A stretch of DNA of 64,000 bases from an uncultured Succinivibrio sp. (GCA_934218695.1 CAKQDA010000004.1:1-64000), one strand, 5' to 3'; numbered from the stretch's first letter, positions 44,649 to 56,046 are shown. Notes: generated by a model from the sequence alone, not told the origin. Numbers and translations are program-made.

Positions 44649-46020
44649 CTTTAGTTTATCCGAACTTGCTACCGTCGGAAATTACATCTTAAAAGGGCAG
44701 AATTTAGAAATTAATGCTGTAAGTACAGATTCTAGAAAGTGTAAAAACGCTCTGTTTGTCGCCTTAAAGGGTGAAAATTTCGATGGACACGACTATATAG
44801 AGAAGGCTGTCGAAGGCGGTGCCGTTGCTGTAGTGTCATCAAAAGTGCTACCGGAGAGTATTACAGACAGAGTAAGCGTTGTTCTATGTGATAACACCTT
44901 AAAAGCCTTGGGATACTGCGGTTTTTTAGTAAGACGCAAAAGCAGGGCAAAAGTTGCATCTTTAACCGGTTCGTGCGGTAAAACCACAGTAAAAGAATTT
45001 TCTCATGCAATCTTATCACTGTGTGGCAATTGTATTTGCACTCAGGGTAATTTCAATAATGACGTTGGAGTCCCTTTAACTCTGATGTCTATTACTGAGG
45101 ATACAGATTATGCAGTTGTTGAGCAGGGGGCAAGTCATCTGTTTGATATTGCCCATACCTGTGAATTTGTAAAGGCAGATACTGCTGTTATTAACAATGT
45201 TGGCGAAGCTCACATAGAGGGCTTTGGCTCCTACGATGGAGTCTATCGCGGAAAATCACAGATTTTAGATGATGTTCTCTCACGTGGTGGCAGAGCTGCA
45301 GTTCCTTCAGACTCAAAATATTTTGAACGCTGGAAGAGTGAATATGCATCAGCCTTCAGAAACGGATCTCTGGTGTCTTTTGGTACTCATGATTTTGATT
45401 TTGTGCAGTATTCATGCGTAAAGGAAAGTTTATCAGGAATAGAATTTAATTTAAGATCACCTCTTAAAGACTACAAAATCAGAATGAATGTTTTAGGTGC
45501 TCATAATGCTTCAAATGCAGCAGCAGCTACTGCTCTGGCTTTAATGACCGGTGCTTCAGAATCTGTACTTAAGGCAGGTCTTGAGTCTGTATCTTCGATG
45601 CAGGGACGCCTGTGTGCACATAATTTTAAAAGGATGTCTGTAATTGATGATGCATATAACGCAAGCTTTAACGCATGCATATCTGCTGTTGATACTCTGT
45701 CCCTGTATAAAGGTCACCGTGTTTTCATCTTTGGTGATATGGGTGAACTTGGAAATGCATCAGTAGAACTTCATGAAAAATTAGGATTGCATGCTGCACA
45801 AAAGGTAGATGAAATTTTGTGTGTAGGCCCTTTGAGTAAAAATACAAGCACAAGCGCAGGAGATAGCGGTAAGCATTTTAATTGTCACTCAGATCTCGTA
45901 CAATATGCACGCGATTTATTAGATAAATATCCTTATGTAAGCTTTTTAGTAAAGGGCTCACACTCTATGCATATGGATACTATAAGCAAAGAACTAATCG
46001 CTCTGGGAGAGCAATTATGA
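44641..46020 (+). CDS. murF: UDP-MurNAc-tripeptide D-Ala-D-Ala ligase MurF
   Basis: A 459-residue Mur ligase with P-loop [11 protein letters not shown] (109-119), [13 protein letters not shown], and DAYNASF (about 340). It adds D-Ala-D-Ala to the tripeptide precursor. The start is a GTG at 44641 inside the murE end; the overlap suggests translational coupling. Its stop overlaps the mraY start (ATGA). Confidence 0.95.
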   Translation: MISFSLSELATVGNYILKGQNLEINAVSTDSRKCKNALFVALKGENFDGHDYIEKAVEGGAVAVVSSKVLPESITDRVSVVLCDNTLKALGYCGFLVRRKSRAKVASLTGSCGKTTVKEFSHAILSLCGNCICTQGNFNNDVGVPLTLMSITEDTDYAVVEQGASHLFDIAHTCEFVKADTAVINNVGEAHIEGFGSYDGVYRGKSQILDDVLSRGGRAAVPSDSKYFERWKSEYASAFRNGSLVSFGTHDFDFVQYSCVKESLSGIEFNLRSPLKDYKIRMNVLGAHNASNAAAATALALMTGASESVLKAGLESVSSMQGRLCAHNFKRMSVIDDAYNASFNACISAVDTLSLYKGHRVFIFGDMGELGNASVELHEKLGLHAAQKVDEILCVGPLSKNTSTSAGDSGKHFNCHSDLVQYARDLLDKYPYVSFLVKGSHSMHMDTISKELIALGEQL

Positions 46021-47099
46021 TAGTTTATTTATCAGATTATTTAAGTCAGTATATTCCGTCACTAAGAGTTGTAAGCTATCTGACATTCAGAGCTGTAATG
46101 TCCTTATTTACAGCACTGGCTATTTCGCTGTTTTTTGGCCCATATGTGATTAAAAAACTGCAGCTGTTACATTTCGGTCAGGTTGTTCGCGATGACGGAC
46201 CTCAGACTCACCTGAAGAAGACTGGTACTCCAACAATGGGCGGAGTGCTGATTGTAAGTGCTATCGCAGTCTCCATGCTGCTCTGGTGCAACCTTTCAAA
46301 TGCCTATGTATGGTTCACCCTGGCAACTTTAATCTGTTATGCTGCAATCGGTTTTTCAGATGATTTCTTAAAAGTGGTTCGCCATGATCCAAAAGGTCTT
46401 AGAGCCAAATACAAGTATTTCTGGCAGTCAGCCTGTGCCATTGTTTTAGCCTGTCTGATTTACGGTTCTGCAAAATTACCGTCAGAGACTACTTTTGTAG
46501 TTCCTTTCTTTAAAGACATCATGCCCGATATTGGTTTTCTTTTAATTCCATTATCCTACTTTGTGTTAACCGGTTCATCGAATGCGGTTAACCTGACTGA
46601 TGGTCTGGATGGTCTTGCAATTATTACAACGATTACAGTAGCTGCAGGTCTTGGTATCGCAGCGTGGGCAACCTCAAATGTAAACTTTGCCTCATATCTT
46701 TATATTCCATATGTTCCAAGAGCAGCTGAAATTACCATTGCCTGTACTGCCATTGTAGGCGCAGGTCTTGGTTTTCTGTGGTTTAACACATATCCAGCTC
46801 AGGTGTTCATGGGAGATGTCGGCTCTCTGTCATTAGGTGCTGTTTTGGGTATGATTGCGATCTTAATCCGTGAAGAGGTGCTGCTGTTTATTATGGGCGG
46901 TATTTTTGTGCTGGAAACCGTAAGTGTGATTTTACAGGTAGGCTCATACAAGTGGACCGGACGCAGGATCTTCAGAATGGCTCCAATTCACCACCATTTT
47001 GAAAAGGGAGGCTGGCCTGAGCCTCGAGTAATGGCTCGCTTCTGGATCATAACTTTAGTGCTGGTTTTAATCGGTCTTATAACTTTAAAGATACGCTAG
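46017..47099 (+). CDS. mraY: Phospho-MurNAc-pentapeptide transferase MraY
   Basis: A 360-residue polytopic membrane enzyme that makes lipid I on undecaprenyl phosphate. Signature blocks: [19 protein letters not shown] with the two adjacent aspartates, [25 protein letters not shown] and [13 protein letters not shown] with the histidine triple. About ten membrane helices. Confidence 0.97.
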   Translation: MIVYLSDYLSQYIPSLRVVSYLTFRAVMSLFTALAISLFFGPYVIKKLQLLHFGQVVRDDGPQTHLKKTGTPTMGGVLIVSAIAVSMLLWCNLSNAYVWFTLATLICYAAIGFSDDFLKVVRHDPKGLRAKYKYFWQSACAIVLACLIYGSAKLPSETTFVVPFFKDIMPDIGFLLIPLSYFVLTGSSNAVNLTDGLDGLAIITTITVAAGLGIAAWATSNVNFASYLYIPYVPRAAEITIACTAIVGAGLGFLWFNTYPAQVFMGDVGSLSLGAVLGMIAILIREEVLLFIMGGIFVLETVSVILQVGSYKWTGRRIFRMAPIHHHFEKGGWPEPRVMARFWIITLVLVLIGLITLKIR

Positions 47100-47108
47100 G
47101 GATATAAA

Positions 47109-48446
47109 ATGAATTCACAGCTTGATAACAAAAAAATTGCCGTTATTGGTTTGGGCGTATCTAATATTTCCGTAATTGGATACCTTTTAAAGCATAATTT
47201 AAAGAAATTCTCCTTATATGACACTAGAACAAATCCTCCCCATGTAGGTGATCTTCCTGTAGGAGTTGATCTGCGACTGGGACCACTGAATGCTGAAGAG
47301 TTAAAACAGTTTGATATGGTGGTTATCAGTCCCGGTATCAGTATTTATAATGAGGTAATAGAAGAAGTTGCCGCCTCTGGAGTTGAGGTCGTTGGCGATG
47401 TTGAGCTTTTTGCTCGAGAGGTAAAAGCTCCGGTTATCGGTATTACAGGTTCAAACGGTAAATCAACAGTAACATCGCTTACAGGCTATATGGCTGACGT
47501 GGCTCATATCAAGGTTGCTGAAGGCGCAAACATTGGTGTTCCTGTATTTAATATTCTGTCTGATGATGTCGAACTCTATGTTTTAGAACTGTCAAGTTTT
47601 GAACTTGAAACTACCCGTTCACTAAAGCTTGATGCTGCTACCATATTGAATGTCTCTGAAGATCATCTGGACAGATATCATGGTTCAATTGAAGAGTATG
47701 CAGAGGCTAAACGCAGAATATTTGCTCATGCAAAAACTGTGGTTGTAAATCGTGATGACAGGAGAACCTATCCTTCATCATCAGACTTAAGCAATCATGA
47801 GATTGTAAGTTTTGGCATAGATAATAAAGAGTATGGCCTGATTACAGAAGGCGACGATACCTATCTTGCTGTAGACGGTAAGAAGGTGCTGAATGTAAAT
47901 CAGATGCGTATTTACGGTGAGCACAATCACTTAAATGCGTTAGCCTGTATGGCTCTTGCTGATGCTGTAGGGATCTCCAAAGATGCTCAGCTGACCGCAC
48001 TGCGCAACTTCTCAGGTCTTCCACACCGCTGTCAGCTCGTTAAAAAGATCAGAGGTGTGTCCTATTACAATGATTCTAAGGCCACTAACGTGGCTTCAAC
48101 AGAAGCTGCAATTTCAGGACTTAAAGGCCTTCACAAGAAAGGTATCATCCTTTTGGCCGGCGGTCTTGGAAAAGGACAGGACTTTTCACCTCTTAAACGA
48201 TATTTAGGTCATGAGGTCAGTGCTGTTTACTGCTTTGGAAAGGATAAGCAGAAACTTTTAGATCTGTCTGACAGGTACTGCTTTGATGTGGAGACTATGG
48301 AGCAGGGACTGAATGAAGCCTACAGAACAGCACAGGAAGGTCAGGCGGTTTTACTGTCTCCTGCTTGCGCTTCATTTGATCAGTTCAAAGGTTTTGAACA
48401 TCGTGGTCAGGTTTTTGTTGATTTAGTGGCAAAGTTACAAGAGTAA
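47109..48446 (+). CDS. murD: UDP-MurNAc-L-Ala D-Glu ligase MurD
   Basis: A 445-residue Mur ligase. P-loop TGSNGKSTVTS at 113-123, NVSEDHLDRYHG, LPHRCQLV and YYNDSKATNVAST are all standard MurD motifs. The length is equal to the E. coli enzyme plus a few residues. It adds D-glutamate to UDP-MurNAc-L-Ala. Confidence 0.95.
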   Translation: MNSQLDNKKIAVIGLGVSNISVIGYLLKHNLKKFSLYDTRTNPPHVGDLPVGVDLRLGPLNAEELKQFDMVVISPGISIYNEVIEEVAASGVEVVGDVELFAREVKAPVIGITGSNGKSTVTSLTGYMADVAHIKVAEGANIGVPVFNILSDDVELYVLELSSFELETTRSLKLDAATILNVSEDHLDRYHGSIEEYAEAKRRIFAHAKTVVVNRDDRRTYPSSSDLSNHEIVSFGIDNKEYGLITEGDDTYLAVDGKKVLNVNQMRIYGEHNHLNALACMALADAVGISKDAQLTALRNFSGLPHRCQLVKKIRGVSYYNDSKATNVASTEAAISGLKGLHKKGIILLAGGLGKGQDFSPLKRYLGHEVSAVYCFGKDKQKLLDLSDRYCFDVETMEQGLNEAYRTAQEGQAVLLSPACASFDQFKGFEHRGQVFVDLVAKLQE

Positions 48447-48484
48447 CTGATTTAAAGAAGCATATTATCAAGTAGAGCAAACTG

Positions 48485-49633
48485 ATGATGTTATTTCAGA
48501 AAGGAAAAGTTCCTGCATTTGACAGAAGCCTGCTAGTGGTCTCTCTGTTGCTTATCTGTCTTGGAATTATGGTCATCAGTTCTGCTTCTGTCATGGAGTC
48601 AATGGTAAAGTACGGAGATTCACTGTATCAGACCAAAAAGCATGTTTTTGCAGTGGTAATGGCTATATTTCTGGGAATGCTCTGTGCAATGACACCTACT
48701 GAAATCTGGAAGAAGTACTCTTTTCCATGTCTTGTGGCAGTAGGTATTATGATGATTCTGGTTTTGATTGTAGGACGTGAAATCAATGGAGCAAAACGCT
48801 GGCTTCCATTAGGTTTTATTAACCTTCAGCCGTCTGAATTATTAAAGATCTTCTGGATCCTGTACTTTTCGTCTTATGTTTCAAGAAAAATCGAAAGCAT
48901 TAGTACAACCACCAAGGGTTTTTTGAAACCAGGCGTTTTTATTTTAGTCATGCTTGTGCTCCTGCAGTTTCAGCATGATATGGGATCATTGGTTGTAATC
49001 TCATGTATTACCTACTCACTGACCTTTATCGCAGGCGCGGGTTTTATAAAATACGCTCTGGTTATCATAGTGGCACTGCTGTTGTCCTTCTTTCTGGTTT
49101 TATTTTTTCCATACCGTATTGCCAGATTTAAAACATTTATGGATCCTTGGCAGGATCAGTACGGAACAGGATATCAGTTAACTCAGTCTTTAATGGCTTT
49201 TGGCAGAGGCGGTATCACTGGAGAGGGACTTGGAAACTCATATCAGAAATTAGGTTATCTGCCTGAAGCGCACACCGATTTTATTACCTCAATTCTGGGT
49301 GAGGAATTTGGTTTTGTGGGTATGGCAGTGTTGCTGCTTCTAGAACTGTTCATTGTCTACAAGGCATTCAGACTTGCCTTTAGAATTTTAAAAAAGGATG
49401 CTATCTACCAGGGCTATGTGGCAGCAGGTATCGGAACTATGTTCTGCGTACAGACTTTTATCAATGTGGGTTCAGCCTCAGGAGGAATTCCAACAAAGGG
49501 TCTGACCTTACCGCTTGTCAGCTATGGCGGTTCCTCCATGATATCGTGCTGTATGGCTATTGCCATATTACTCAGAATAGATTTTGAATGGCGTAACAAC
49601 GTTATAAGCGATAAACGAAAAAATGAAAGTTAA
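48485..49633 (+). CDS. ftsW: Septal peptidoglycan glycosyltransferase FtsW
   Basis: A 382-residue SEDS protein with about ten membrane helices; the N-terminal segment DRSLLVVSLLLICLGIMVISSAS and the late blocks LPEAHTDFITSILGEEFGF and KGLTLPLVSYGGSSMI are typical. It polymerises lipid II at the septum with FtsI. Its end overlaps the murG start by eleven bases. Confidence 0.95.
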   Translation: MMLFQKGKVPAFDRSLLVVSLLLICLGIMVISSASVMESMVKYGDSLYQTKKHVFAVVMAIFLGMLCAMTPTEIWKKYSFPCLVAVGIMMILVLIVGREINGAKRWLPLGFINLQPSELLKIFWILYFSSYVSRKIESISTTTKGFLKPGVFILVMLVLLQFQHDMGSLVVISCITYSLTFIAGAGFIKYALVIIVALLLSFFLVLFFPYRIARFKTFMDPWQDQYGTGYQLTQSLMAFGRGGITGEGLGNSYQKLGYLPEAHTDFITSILGEEFGFVGMAVLLLLELFIVYKAFRLAFRILKKDAIYQGYVAAGIGTMFCVQTFINVGSASGGIPTKGLTLPLVSYGGSSMISCCMAIAILLRIDFEWRNNVISDKRKNES

Positions 49634-50693
49634 AAAAGTATTAGTAATGGCAGGTGGTACAGGCGGTCATGTATTTCCTGCTCTGGCTATTGCCAGGGCC
49701 CTTGAAAAAGAAGGTGCACAGATTTTATGGCTGGGAACACGCGGACGCATGGAAGAAATGCTTGTTCCAAAGTACGGTTACAGCATTCGCTACATTGATG
49801 TAAAAGGCGTAAGACGTAATGGCCTTAAGACTCTTTTAAAAGCACCTTTCATGGTAGCAAAGGCAATTATTCAGGCAAGAGCTGTAATTAAAGAGTTTAA
49901 GCCAGACGTGGTTCTTGGTATGGGAGGCTATGCCTCAGGACCAGGTGGAGCTGCAGCATTTTTATCTGGTATTCCTGTAGTTCTGCATGAGCAGAATGCA
50001 GCCGCCGGAATGACCAATAAGCTTTTGTTTAAAATAGCATCAAAAGTTATGTTGGGGTTTCCCGGTGCTTTTGAAGGAGACAAGGTCTCTGTAGTTGGCA
50101 ATCCGGTTCGTGAAAGTATTATTGCACTGCACGGCAGAGAGCGCGAATTTAAACATACCCCTGTAAGAGTAAGCATCATTGGCGGATCATTAGGTGCCAG
50201 AGCCCTAAATGAGTTGGTTCCTCTTGCTTTAAATAATTTTACTGATGGTGCAATAACCGTTACTCACCAGTGTGGTAAGGGTAATTCCCAAAATGTAAAA
50301 GCTTTATATGAAGGGGCCTCATTTAAAGTTGAAGTAACTGATTTCATTGATAACATGGATGCGCTTTATGCAAATACAGATTTAATCATCTGCAGAGCAG
50401 GCGCATTAACTGTAGCTGAAACTTCAATGGCAGGTATTCCCGCCATTTTTGTACCGCTGCCTTCGGCTGTAGATGATCATCAGACAAAAAATGCCTCAGT
50501 TCTTGCAGAGGCGGGAGCTGCTTTTGTATGCAAACAGTCTTCTCTTACTGCAGATTCTCTTTATGATTTGGTAAAATCTCTTGTCAAAGACAGAGAAAAA
50601 CTTGAATTGATGTCTCAAAAGGCATATGAATGCGCAATAACGAATGCTACAGAGCGCGCTGTAAAGATTATTGACAGTGCTGTCAAAGAATAA
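49623..50693 (+). CDS. murG: GlcNAc transferase MurG
   Basis: A 356-residue GT-B fold enzyme making lipid II. AGGTGGHVFPALAIA at about 10-24, GMGGYASGP (about 100), HEQNAAAGMTNKLL and the C-terminal CRAGALTVAETSMAGIPAIFVPLPSAVDDHQTKNA-type block identify it. It sits between ftsW and murC, as usual. Confidence 0.96.
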   Translation: MKVKKVLVMAGGTGGHVFPALAIARALEKEGAQILWLGTRGRMEEMLVPKYGYSIRYIDVKGVRRNGLKTLLKAPFMVAKAIIQARAVIKEFKPDVVLGMGGYASGPGGAAAFLSGIPVVLHEQNAAAGMTNKLLFKIASKVMLGFPGAFEGDKVSVVGNPVRESIIALHGREREFKHTPVRVSIIGGSLGARALNELVPLALNNFTDGAITVTHQCGKGNSQNVKALYEGASFKVEVTDFIDNMDALYANTDLIICRAGALTVAETSMAGIPAIFVPLPSAVDDHQTKNASVLAEAGAAFVCKQSSLTADSLYDLVKSLVKDREKLELMSQKAYECAITNATERAVKIIDSAVKE

Positions 50694-50756
50694 ATTCATA
50701 CAAGAATTTTGTTTATTAAGAATCAGTCAGAAAATACAGAATAAAGAAAGATCCAA

Positions 50757-52184
50757 ATGGAAAATTCAAAGTTAAACTGCAATGTGCCTCTGATGCACAA
50801 AGTTAAAAGAATACACTTTGTTGGTATCGGCGGTGCAGGAATGTGCGGTATTGCCGAAGTTCTCAGAAACGAGGGATATGCCGTTTCCGGTTCAGATATC
50901 TCATCTTCAAAAGTTACCAAAAGATTGGAAAGCTTAGGTATTACCGTTTTTATAGGGCATAATGCTTCAAATGTAAATGGCGCCAGCGTGGTTGTGGTGT
51001 CATCAGCTATTCATGATGGTAATCCTGAAGTTGAAAGTGCACGAGCAATGCATATTCCTGTGGTAAGGCGTGCCGAGATGCTGGGTGAACTGATGCGTTA
51101 CCGCTATGGTATTGCCATCAGCGGTACCCACGGAAAAACAACCACTACTAGTTTGATTGCATCTATTTATGCAGCAGCCAAGCTAGACCCTACATTTGTT
51201 ATCGGTGGCCTTTTAAACAGTGCCGGCACCAATGCAAGACTGGGTACTGGAAGATACCTCATTGCTGAAGCAGATGAGTCAGATGCCTCATTCCTGCATT
51301 TACAGCCAATGATGACAGTAGTAACAAATATAGAGCCTGACCATTTAGATACATACGGCGGTGATTTTAACTGTCTTAAGAAGACCTTTGTGGAGTTTCT
51401 GCACAATCTTCCATTCTACGGTGTAGCGGTTGTCTGTGTGGATGATCCTAATGTAAGAGACATCATTCCTCAAATTGGCAGAACAGTTATCACCTATGGA
51501 GTAAGCGAAGATGCTGATTTTAGAGTTACAGACTTTAAGGAATCAGGCCCTAAGTGCACCTTTACACTGGTAAGAAAAGATGCAGCACCTTTAAAAATTG
51601 AACTTCCTATACCCGGCCTTCATATGGCAAAGAATGCGGCAGCTGCAATTGCGGTGGCACTTGAAGAAGGAATTGCTGATGATGTTATTGTTCAGTCTTT
51701 AAAGAATTTTAAAGGTGTAGGCAGACGTTTTCAGAATTATGGTGATTTTAAAACTAGGAAGGGATGTACCTTAACTTTAGTTGATGACTACGGTCATCAT
51801 CCAACAGAGGTAGATGCTACTATCAAGGCAGCAAGACAGGCTTATCCTGATAAAAAACTGGTAATGGTGTTCCAGCCTCACCGTTATACTCGTACCCGTG
51901 ACTGCTATGAGGACTTTGTAAGAGTATTACAGCAGGTAGACAAGTTAATTCTTGTTGATGTATATCCTGCAGGAGAAACACCGATCCCTGGAGCTGATGG
52001 CAGACATCTGTGCATGTCTATAAGACTGCAGGGAAAGATTGAACCTCATTTTGTACAGACTGTTGATGAAGTTCCAGCTCTTTTAGAGGAACTTGTAGAG
52101 GATAACTCACTGGTTCTGACACAGGGCGCAGGCAACGTGGTACAGGTTGCAAGAAAATTAAGTGAAATCTTTGAGAAAATCTAG
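50757..52184 (+). CDS. murC: UDP-MurNAc L-alanine ligase MurC
   Basis: A 475-residue ligase. [17 protein letters not shown] binds UDP-MurNAc, [10 protein letters not shown] (123-132) binds ATP, and [13 protein letters not shown] and [11 protein letters not shown] follow. It commits UDP-MurNAc to stem synthesis. In E. coli ddlB lies between murC and ftsQ; here ftsQ follows after 16 bases and no ddl is present. Confidence 0.96.
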   Translation: MENSKLNCNVPLMHKVKRIHFVGIGGAGMCGIAEVLRNEGYAVSGSDISSSKVTKRLESLGITVFIGHNASNVNGASVVVVSSAIHDGNPEVESARAMHIPVVRRAEMLGELMRYRYGIAISGTHGKTTTTSLIASIYAAAKLDPTFVIGGLLNSAGTNARLGTGRYLIAEADESDASFLHLQPMMTVVTNIEPDHLDTYGGDFNCLKKTFVEFLHNLPFYGVAVVCVDDPNVRDIIPQIGRTVITYGVSEDADFRVTDFKESGPKCTFTLVRKDAAPLKIELPIPGLHMAKNAAAAIAVALEEGIADDVIVQSLKNFKGVGRRFQNYGDFKTRKGCTLTLVDDYGHHPTEVDATIKAARQAYPDKKLVMVFQPHRYTRTRDCYEDFVRVLQQVDKLILVDVYPAGETPIPGADGRHLCMSIRLQGKIEPHFVQTVDEVPALLEELVEDNSLVLTQGAGNVVQVARKLSEIFEKI

Positions 52185-52200
52185 TTAGGTCCTAAAGACT

Positions 52201-52974
52201 ATGGCAGGCAGCAGACAGACAAGAGGATATTTTATAGCAGGTATTCTGTTCCTGCTGTTCCTGCTTATTGTCATAGTAAAAGGTGACTATATAATTCAGA
52301 ATACACTTTCAAAAACTGGAGCTTTACCTGTAAAAGCTGTGAAAATCGACGGTGTGTTCAGACAGCTGACAAGAAAAAGTATTGCTGATGTTACCGGCAG
52401 GGTTTGTGCCGGACAGAATATAGCTACATTAGATACAAATATTCTAAAAGATGAGCTGATGAAAAATCCCTGGGTGGCACAGGTGGCTGTAAAGAAAAAA
52501 ATGCCGGATACAATAGTTCTGTCTGTAATTGAGCATGTACCTGCAGCCTACTGGAATGACAACGGTATTTATGATGCCAGGACAAAATCGATTTTTTATC
52601 CGGATCTGTCACAATTTAGCCAACCATTAGTGAAACTTGGTGCATTTAGGGATAATCTGTGTAATGAAGTTTACGACAGTGCCGTTTTGTTCATTAGAGC
52701 AATGAATGACAGTCCCTATCAGATGGTTGCTTTATATCTGGATAAAGTAAGGTGCTATACCATTACTTTGGATAATGGAACCAGATTAATACTTGGTAGA
52801 GGTCAGGAAAAGGCTCTAAACAGACTGAAGAGATTTATAAGATCATTCAGTCATTCAGGACTGAGCATTGATGATGTCGATTATGTGGATTTAAGGTATG
52901 ATGTGGGGTTTGCTGTAGGCAAGAGAGATGCCAGTTCAAACAATGCAGTTCAGACCGACAGTGCAAACTATTAA
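52201..52974 (+). CDS. ftsQ: Cell division protein FtsQ
   Basis: A 257-residue membrane protein with a short cytoplasmic part, one helix (GYFIAGILFLLFLLIVIV, about 9-26), a POTRA domain with VKAVKIDGVFRQLTRKSIADV and a beta domain ending DYVDLRYDVGFAVGKRD. It scaffolds FtsL and FtsB in the periplasm. Sequence is diverged but position and domains fit. Confidence 0.9.
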   Translation: MAGSRQTRGYFIAGILFLLFLLIVIVKGDYIIQNTLSKTGALPVKAVKIDGVFRQLTRKSIADVTGRVCAGQNIATLDTNILKDELMKNPWVAQVAVKKKMPDTIVLSVIEHVPAAYWNDNGIYDARTKSIFYPDLSQFSQPLVKLGAFRDNLCNEVYDSAVLFIRAMNDSPYQMVALYLDKVRCYTITLDNGTRLILGRGQEKALNRLKRFIRSFSHSGLSIDDVDYVDLRYDVGFAVGKRDASSNNAVQTDSANY

Positions 52975-53030
52975 ACTCAATAAAAGTGTTAAGCCCCTAC
53001 AAGGGAGTTTTATTAACGGATTTGTTCATA

Positions 53031-54446
53031 ATGTTAAATATGAAAAAGAAAAGCAACTATGCTGTTGCAAAGAGTGATAAGGAAGAACTAATCACCGCAC
53101 TTGATATTGGAAGTAGTTATCTGCGACTGCTGGCAGGCTATGTTTCTTCTGATAAACAGATCAGGGTAAGAGGCTATAAGGAAATAAAGAGTGTCGGCTA
53201 TTCTAATGGAGAAATTAACGACATTGGAAAACTGGCAGGCTCAATCGCTTCAATTGTACAGCAGTTCCAGAATGAATACGGAATTGAGGTAAAGGATGTT
53301 GTAACTGGTGTTCCAGGACATGTGATCCTGGGAGAAAATCAGCAGGGAAATATCACTGTAAGTTCTGGTCAGGTAACAGAATCAGACCGAAACAGAGCCA
53401 TTGAGAATGCTGCTACAGGTTTGCAGCAGTTAAATCGTAACGACTTTGTGTTGATCCATAAAAACCCTCAGAACTACTCAACTGAGTCATCAGAGAATAT
53501 TGTCAACCCAATTGGTTTTTATGCAAAAAGACTTGATGTGAATGTGCATTTTATTGGCTGTAAAGGGTTATATAAAAAGAATATTGAACAGGCAATCAGT
53601 ATGATTAGTTCCAATATTCACACCAAGAATGTAATTTACGTGGGCAATGCTGTTTCTGCAGCGGCGATTACTGAAAATGAGAAGGAAATAGGTGTTATTC
53701 AGGCGGACATAGGTGGTGGAACTATTTCCTTTACCGTGTATGACGCAGGAAAACAGCTGATCTCTCAGGGAATTTCTGATGGTGGTGACTATATAACCAA
53801 TCAGATTGCAAGAGAATTTGCAATTCCAAAAAGTATAGCTGAGCAGCTGAAACTTGTTTACGGAACTGCATCACCTGATTTAATTCCTGAAGATCAGAAA
53901 GACTTTCAGATAAAGGTTGAAGTTCCTGCACAGTTCTCAAATAAGACAGAAGAAATTACCATAACTTTAGCTGAGCTGTCTGCGGTCATCTACAGATGTC
54001 TTGGAAGCATGTTTGATCTGTTGTTTCAGAGAATTGCAAGTTATGCCAGGGCAAACTTAAATTCACTGGATATTGGGGCTGGTGTAGTCCTGACCGGTGG
54101 AACAGCAAAACTGCACAACATTGACAGAGTTCTTTCAGACTATATAAGCTTTTATACTCAGAATCCTGCCAATGAGTTTTTACACTGCAACAACAAGGTT
54201 CGTATCGGAATTCCAATGGGTATAAGAATGAGCGATGATGTGCAGATACCTAAAGAACTTAGAGATGAGAGAGTTCCAGGAGTCATCACAAGACCTGATC
54301 AGGCAACTGTATTCGGCCTGCTCAGAGTCGCAAAGTTTGAAAATCTGGAGCAATACTCTAATTCAAAAATAAGGGAAGACGATTATGATGAAAACGCAAA
54401 AGGTTTCATCCCCACTTTCAGAAGATGGATTAAACGAGAGTTATAG
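53031..54446 (+). CDS. ftsA: Cell division protein FtsA
   Basis: An actin-like ATPase of about 470 residues (the E. coli protein has 420). ALDIGSSYLRLLAG is the first phosphate loop, VIQADIGGGTISFTVYD the second and GAGVVLTGGTAKL the third. The C-terminus FIPTFRRWIKREL forms the amphipathic helix that anchors FtsA to the membrane. The frame is open from GTG 52986, but homologues begin near MLNMKKKSNY, so I use ATG 53031 (ATG 53040 is also possible). The ribosome site is not strong for either. It links FtsZ to the membrane. Confidence 0.92.
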   Translation: MLNMKKKSNYAVAKSDKEELITALDIGSSYLRLLAGYVSSDKQIRVRGYKEIKSVGYSNGEINDIGKLAGSIASIVQQFQNEYGIEVKDVVTGVPGHVILGENQQGNITVSSGQVTESDRNRAIENAATGLQQLNRNDFVLIHKNPQNYSTESSENIVNPIGFYAKRLDVNVHFIGCKGLYKKNIEQAISMISSNIHTKNVIYVGNAVSAAAITENEKEIGVIQADIGGGTISFTVYDAGKQLISQGISDGGDYITNQIAREFAIPKSIAEQLKLVYGTASPDLIPEDQKDFQIKVEVPAQFSNKTEEITITLAELSAVIYRCLGSMFDLLFQRIASYARANLNSLDIGAGVVLTGGTAKLHNIDRVLSDYISFYTQNPANEFLHCNNKVRIGIPMGIRMSDDVQIPKELRDERVPGVITRPDQATVFGLLRVAKFENLEQYSNSKIREDDYDENAKGFIPTFRRWIKREL

Positions 54447-54555
54447 ATGATTCATGCCACTTTGACGTGAGCTATGACAAAAATTTATGCTAAATTTGAG
54501 CATAATGTCTCAAATATTGGTATGATTTAGAAAAGATTTTTAAGAGAGTATAAAA

Positions 54556-55908
54556 ATGAGCGATTTTCGTGTTGAATCAGTGTCAAATTCAAATGCCGGG
54601 AGCACTATAACTCCTTCAGGAAAGTGTGTTATCAGAGTATTAGGCATCGGTGGTGGTGGCGGTAACTCACTGCAGCACATGATTAATGACAGTCTTTCAG
54701 GTGTTGAGTTTATTGCAGTAAACACCGACTCTCAGGCTCTATCCAAGTCAACCTCACCATTAAAGGTTCAGATTGGTGTCAAGTTAACTAACGGTCTGGG
54801 GGCAGGTTGTGATCCTAACAAGGGTCGTAAGGCAGCTGAGGAAAGTAAAGAAGATATCAAGAAATTGATTCAAGGATCTGACATGGTATTTATCACTGCC
54901 GGTATGGGCGGTGGTACCGGTACCGGTGCGGCTCCTATTATTGCTGAGATCGCTAAAGAAACTGGTGCTCTTACAGTTGCAGTAGTAACCAAGCCATTTA
55001 AATTTGAAGGCAAAAGACACATGGTAAATGCCGAGTCTGGTATTACCGAGCTTTCAAAGCATGTTGACTCTTTAATTGTCATCGACAATGACAAGCTGTT
55101 AAAGAATCTTGGTGCAAACATTTCTATCTTAAATGCATTCCATGCAGCAAATGATGTTCTGTTAAATGCTGTTAAGGGAATTACTGAGGCTATTACAAGT
55201 CCAGGTTATATTAACCTTGACTTTGCTGACGTGGTTACTGTAATGCGTGGTCGCGGACATGCCATGATTGGTAATGGTGTAGGACAGGGTGCAAACTTTG
55301 TTGAGGATGCAGTGGACAGAGCAATCCATTCTCCTTTAATAGAGCAGGTTGATATCAAGTCAGCAGCAGGCCTGCTTGCAAATGTTCGTGTCAACCCTAA
55401 CTTCCCAATTGCAAAATGGGAAGAGATCTGTAATGCAATTCAGTCCTATGCTGATGAAGAGGCAGACTGCAAGTTTGGTATGAGCTTTGATGATTCAATT
55501 GCCGAAGATCAGGTTGCAATCACTATTCTCATCACTGGTATCAGTGCAACAGACAATGCTTTAGTAGCAAACAAGCCTCGTCCTAATGCAGATGTTGGTT
55601 TGAACCGTCCTGCAATGCCAGGTACCAGACCTGTTGCCAGAGGGTTCTTCACTCAGGCAAGAACTGATGCTGTACAGCAGCCTCAGCAGCCACAGAATCA
55701 GCCTCAGACTGCTAACACTCAGACTAATGATCTGTTTGTTCAGCCAAAATACAATGGAAGTTTTGGTGCTGCAGCTCCTCAGGAACCAACATTCACCGGT
55801 TTAAAGGGGGCTTCTGAGGTTCCTGTTGACAGTTTTGGTAAGAGTCCTGCTGAAGACAACAGCAACATGTGGGAGTTACCTCCAATCTTACGTTCAAAGT
55901 CTGAATAA
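54556..55908 (+). CDS. ftsZ: Cell division GTPase FtsZ, full-length copy
   Basis: A 450-residue tubulin homologue. GGGGGN nucleotide loop (about 32-37), signature GGGTGTG at 118-124, and T7 synergy loop NLDFADV with N220, D222 and D225. After the core (to about 345) comes a Gln/Pro-rich linker with QQPQQPQNQPQ and the conserved C-terminal peptide MWELPPILRSKSE that should bind FtsA and ZipA. It forms the division ring. A strong terminator follows, so it ends the main dcw transcript; a possible promoter (TATGAT at 54521) lies before it. Confidence 0.96.
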   Translation: MSDFRVESVSNSNAGSTITPSGKCVIRVLGIGGGGGNSLQHMINDSLSGVEFIAVNTDSQALSKSTSPLKVQIGVKLTNGLGAGCDPNKGRKAAEESKEDIKKLIQGSDMVFITAGMGGGTGTGAAPIIAEIAKETGALTVAVVTKPFKFEGKRHMVNAESGITELSKHVDSLIVIDNDKLLKNLGANISILNAFHAANDVLLNAVKGITEAITSPGYINLDFADVVTVMRGRGHAMIGNGVGQGANFVEDAVDRAIHSPLIEQVDIKSAAGLLANVRVNPNFPIAKWEEICNAIQSYADEEADCKFGMSFDDSIAEDQVAITILITGISATDNALVANKPRPNADVGLNRPAMPGTRPVARGFFTQARTDAVQQPQQPQNQPQTANTQTNDLFVQPKYNGSFGAAAPQEPTFTGLKGASEVPVDSFGKSPAEDNSNMWELPPILRSKSE

Positions 55909-55932
55909 TGTAAGTTTGTAATCAAATCATAG

Positions 55933-55961
55933 AAAACGGAGCTGAGGCTCCGTTTTTTTTT
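55933..55961 (+). terminator. Strong intrinsic terminator after the first ftsZ
   Basis: ACGGAGC/GCTCCGT stem with a four-base loop and nine T, 25 bases after the ftsZ stop. It separates the two ftsZ genes. Confidence 0.9.
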
Positions 55962-56046
55962 GACTATAAATGATGACATAAATTATGTCCTATTTTTATT
56001 ATTTATAACTCAATTGAGTGCAAGAAGCAGAAATAACTGTACGAGG

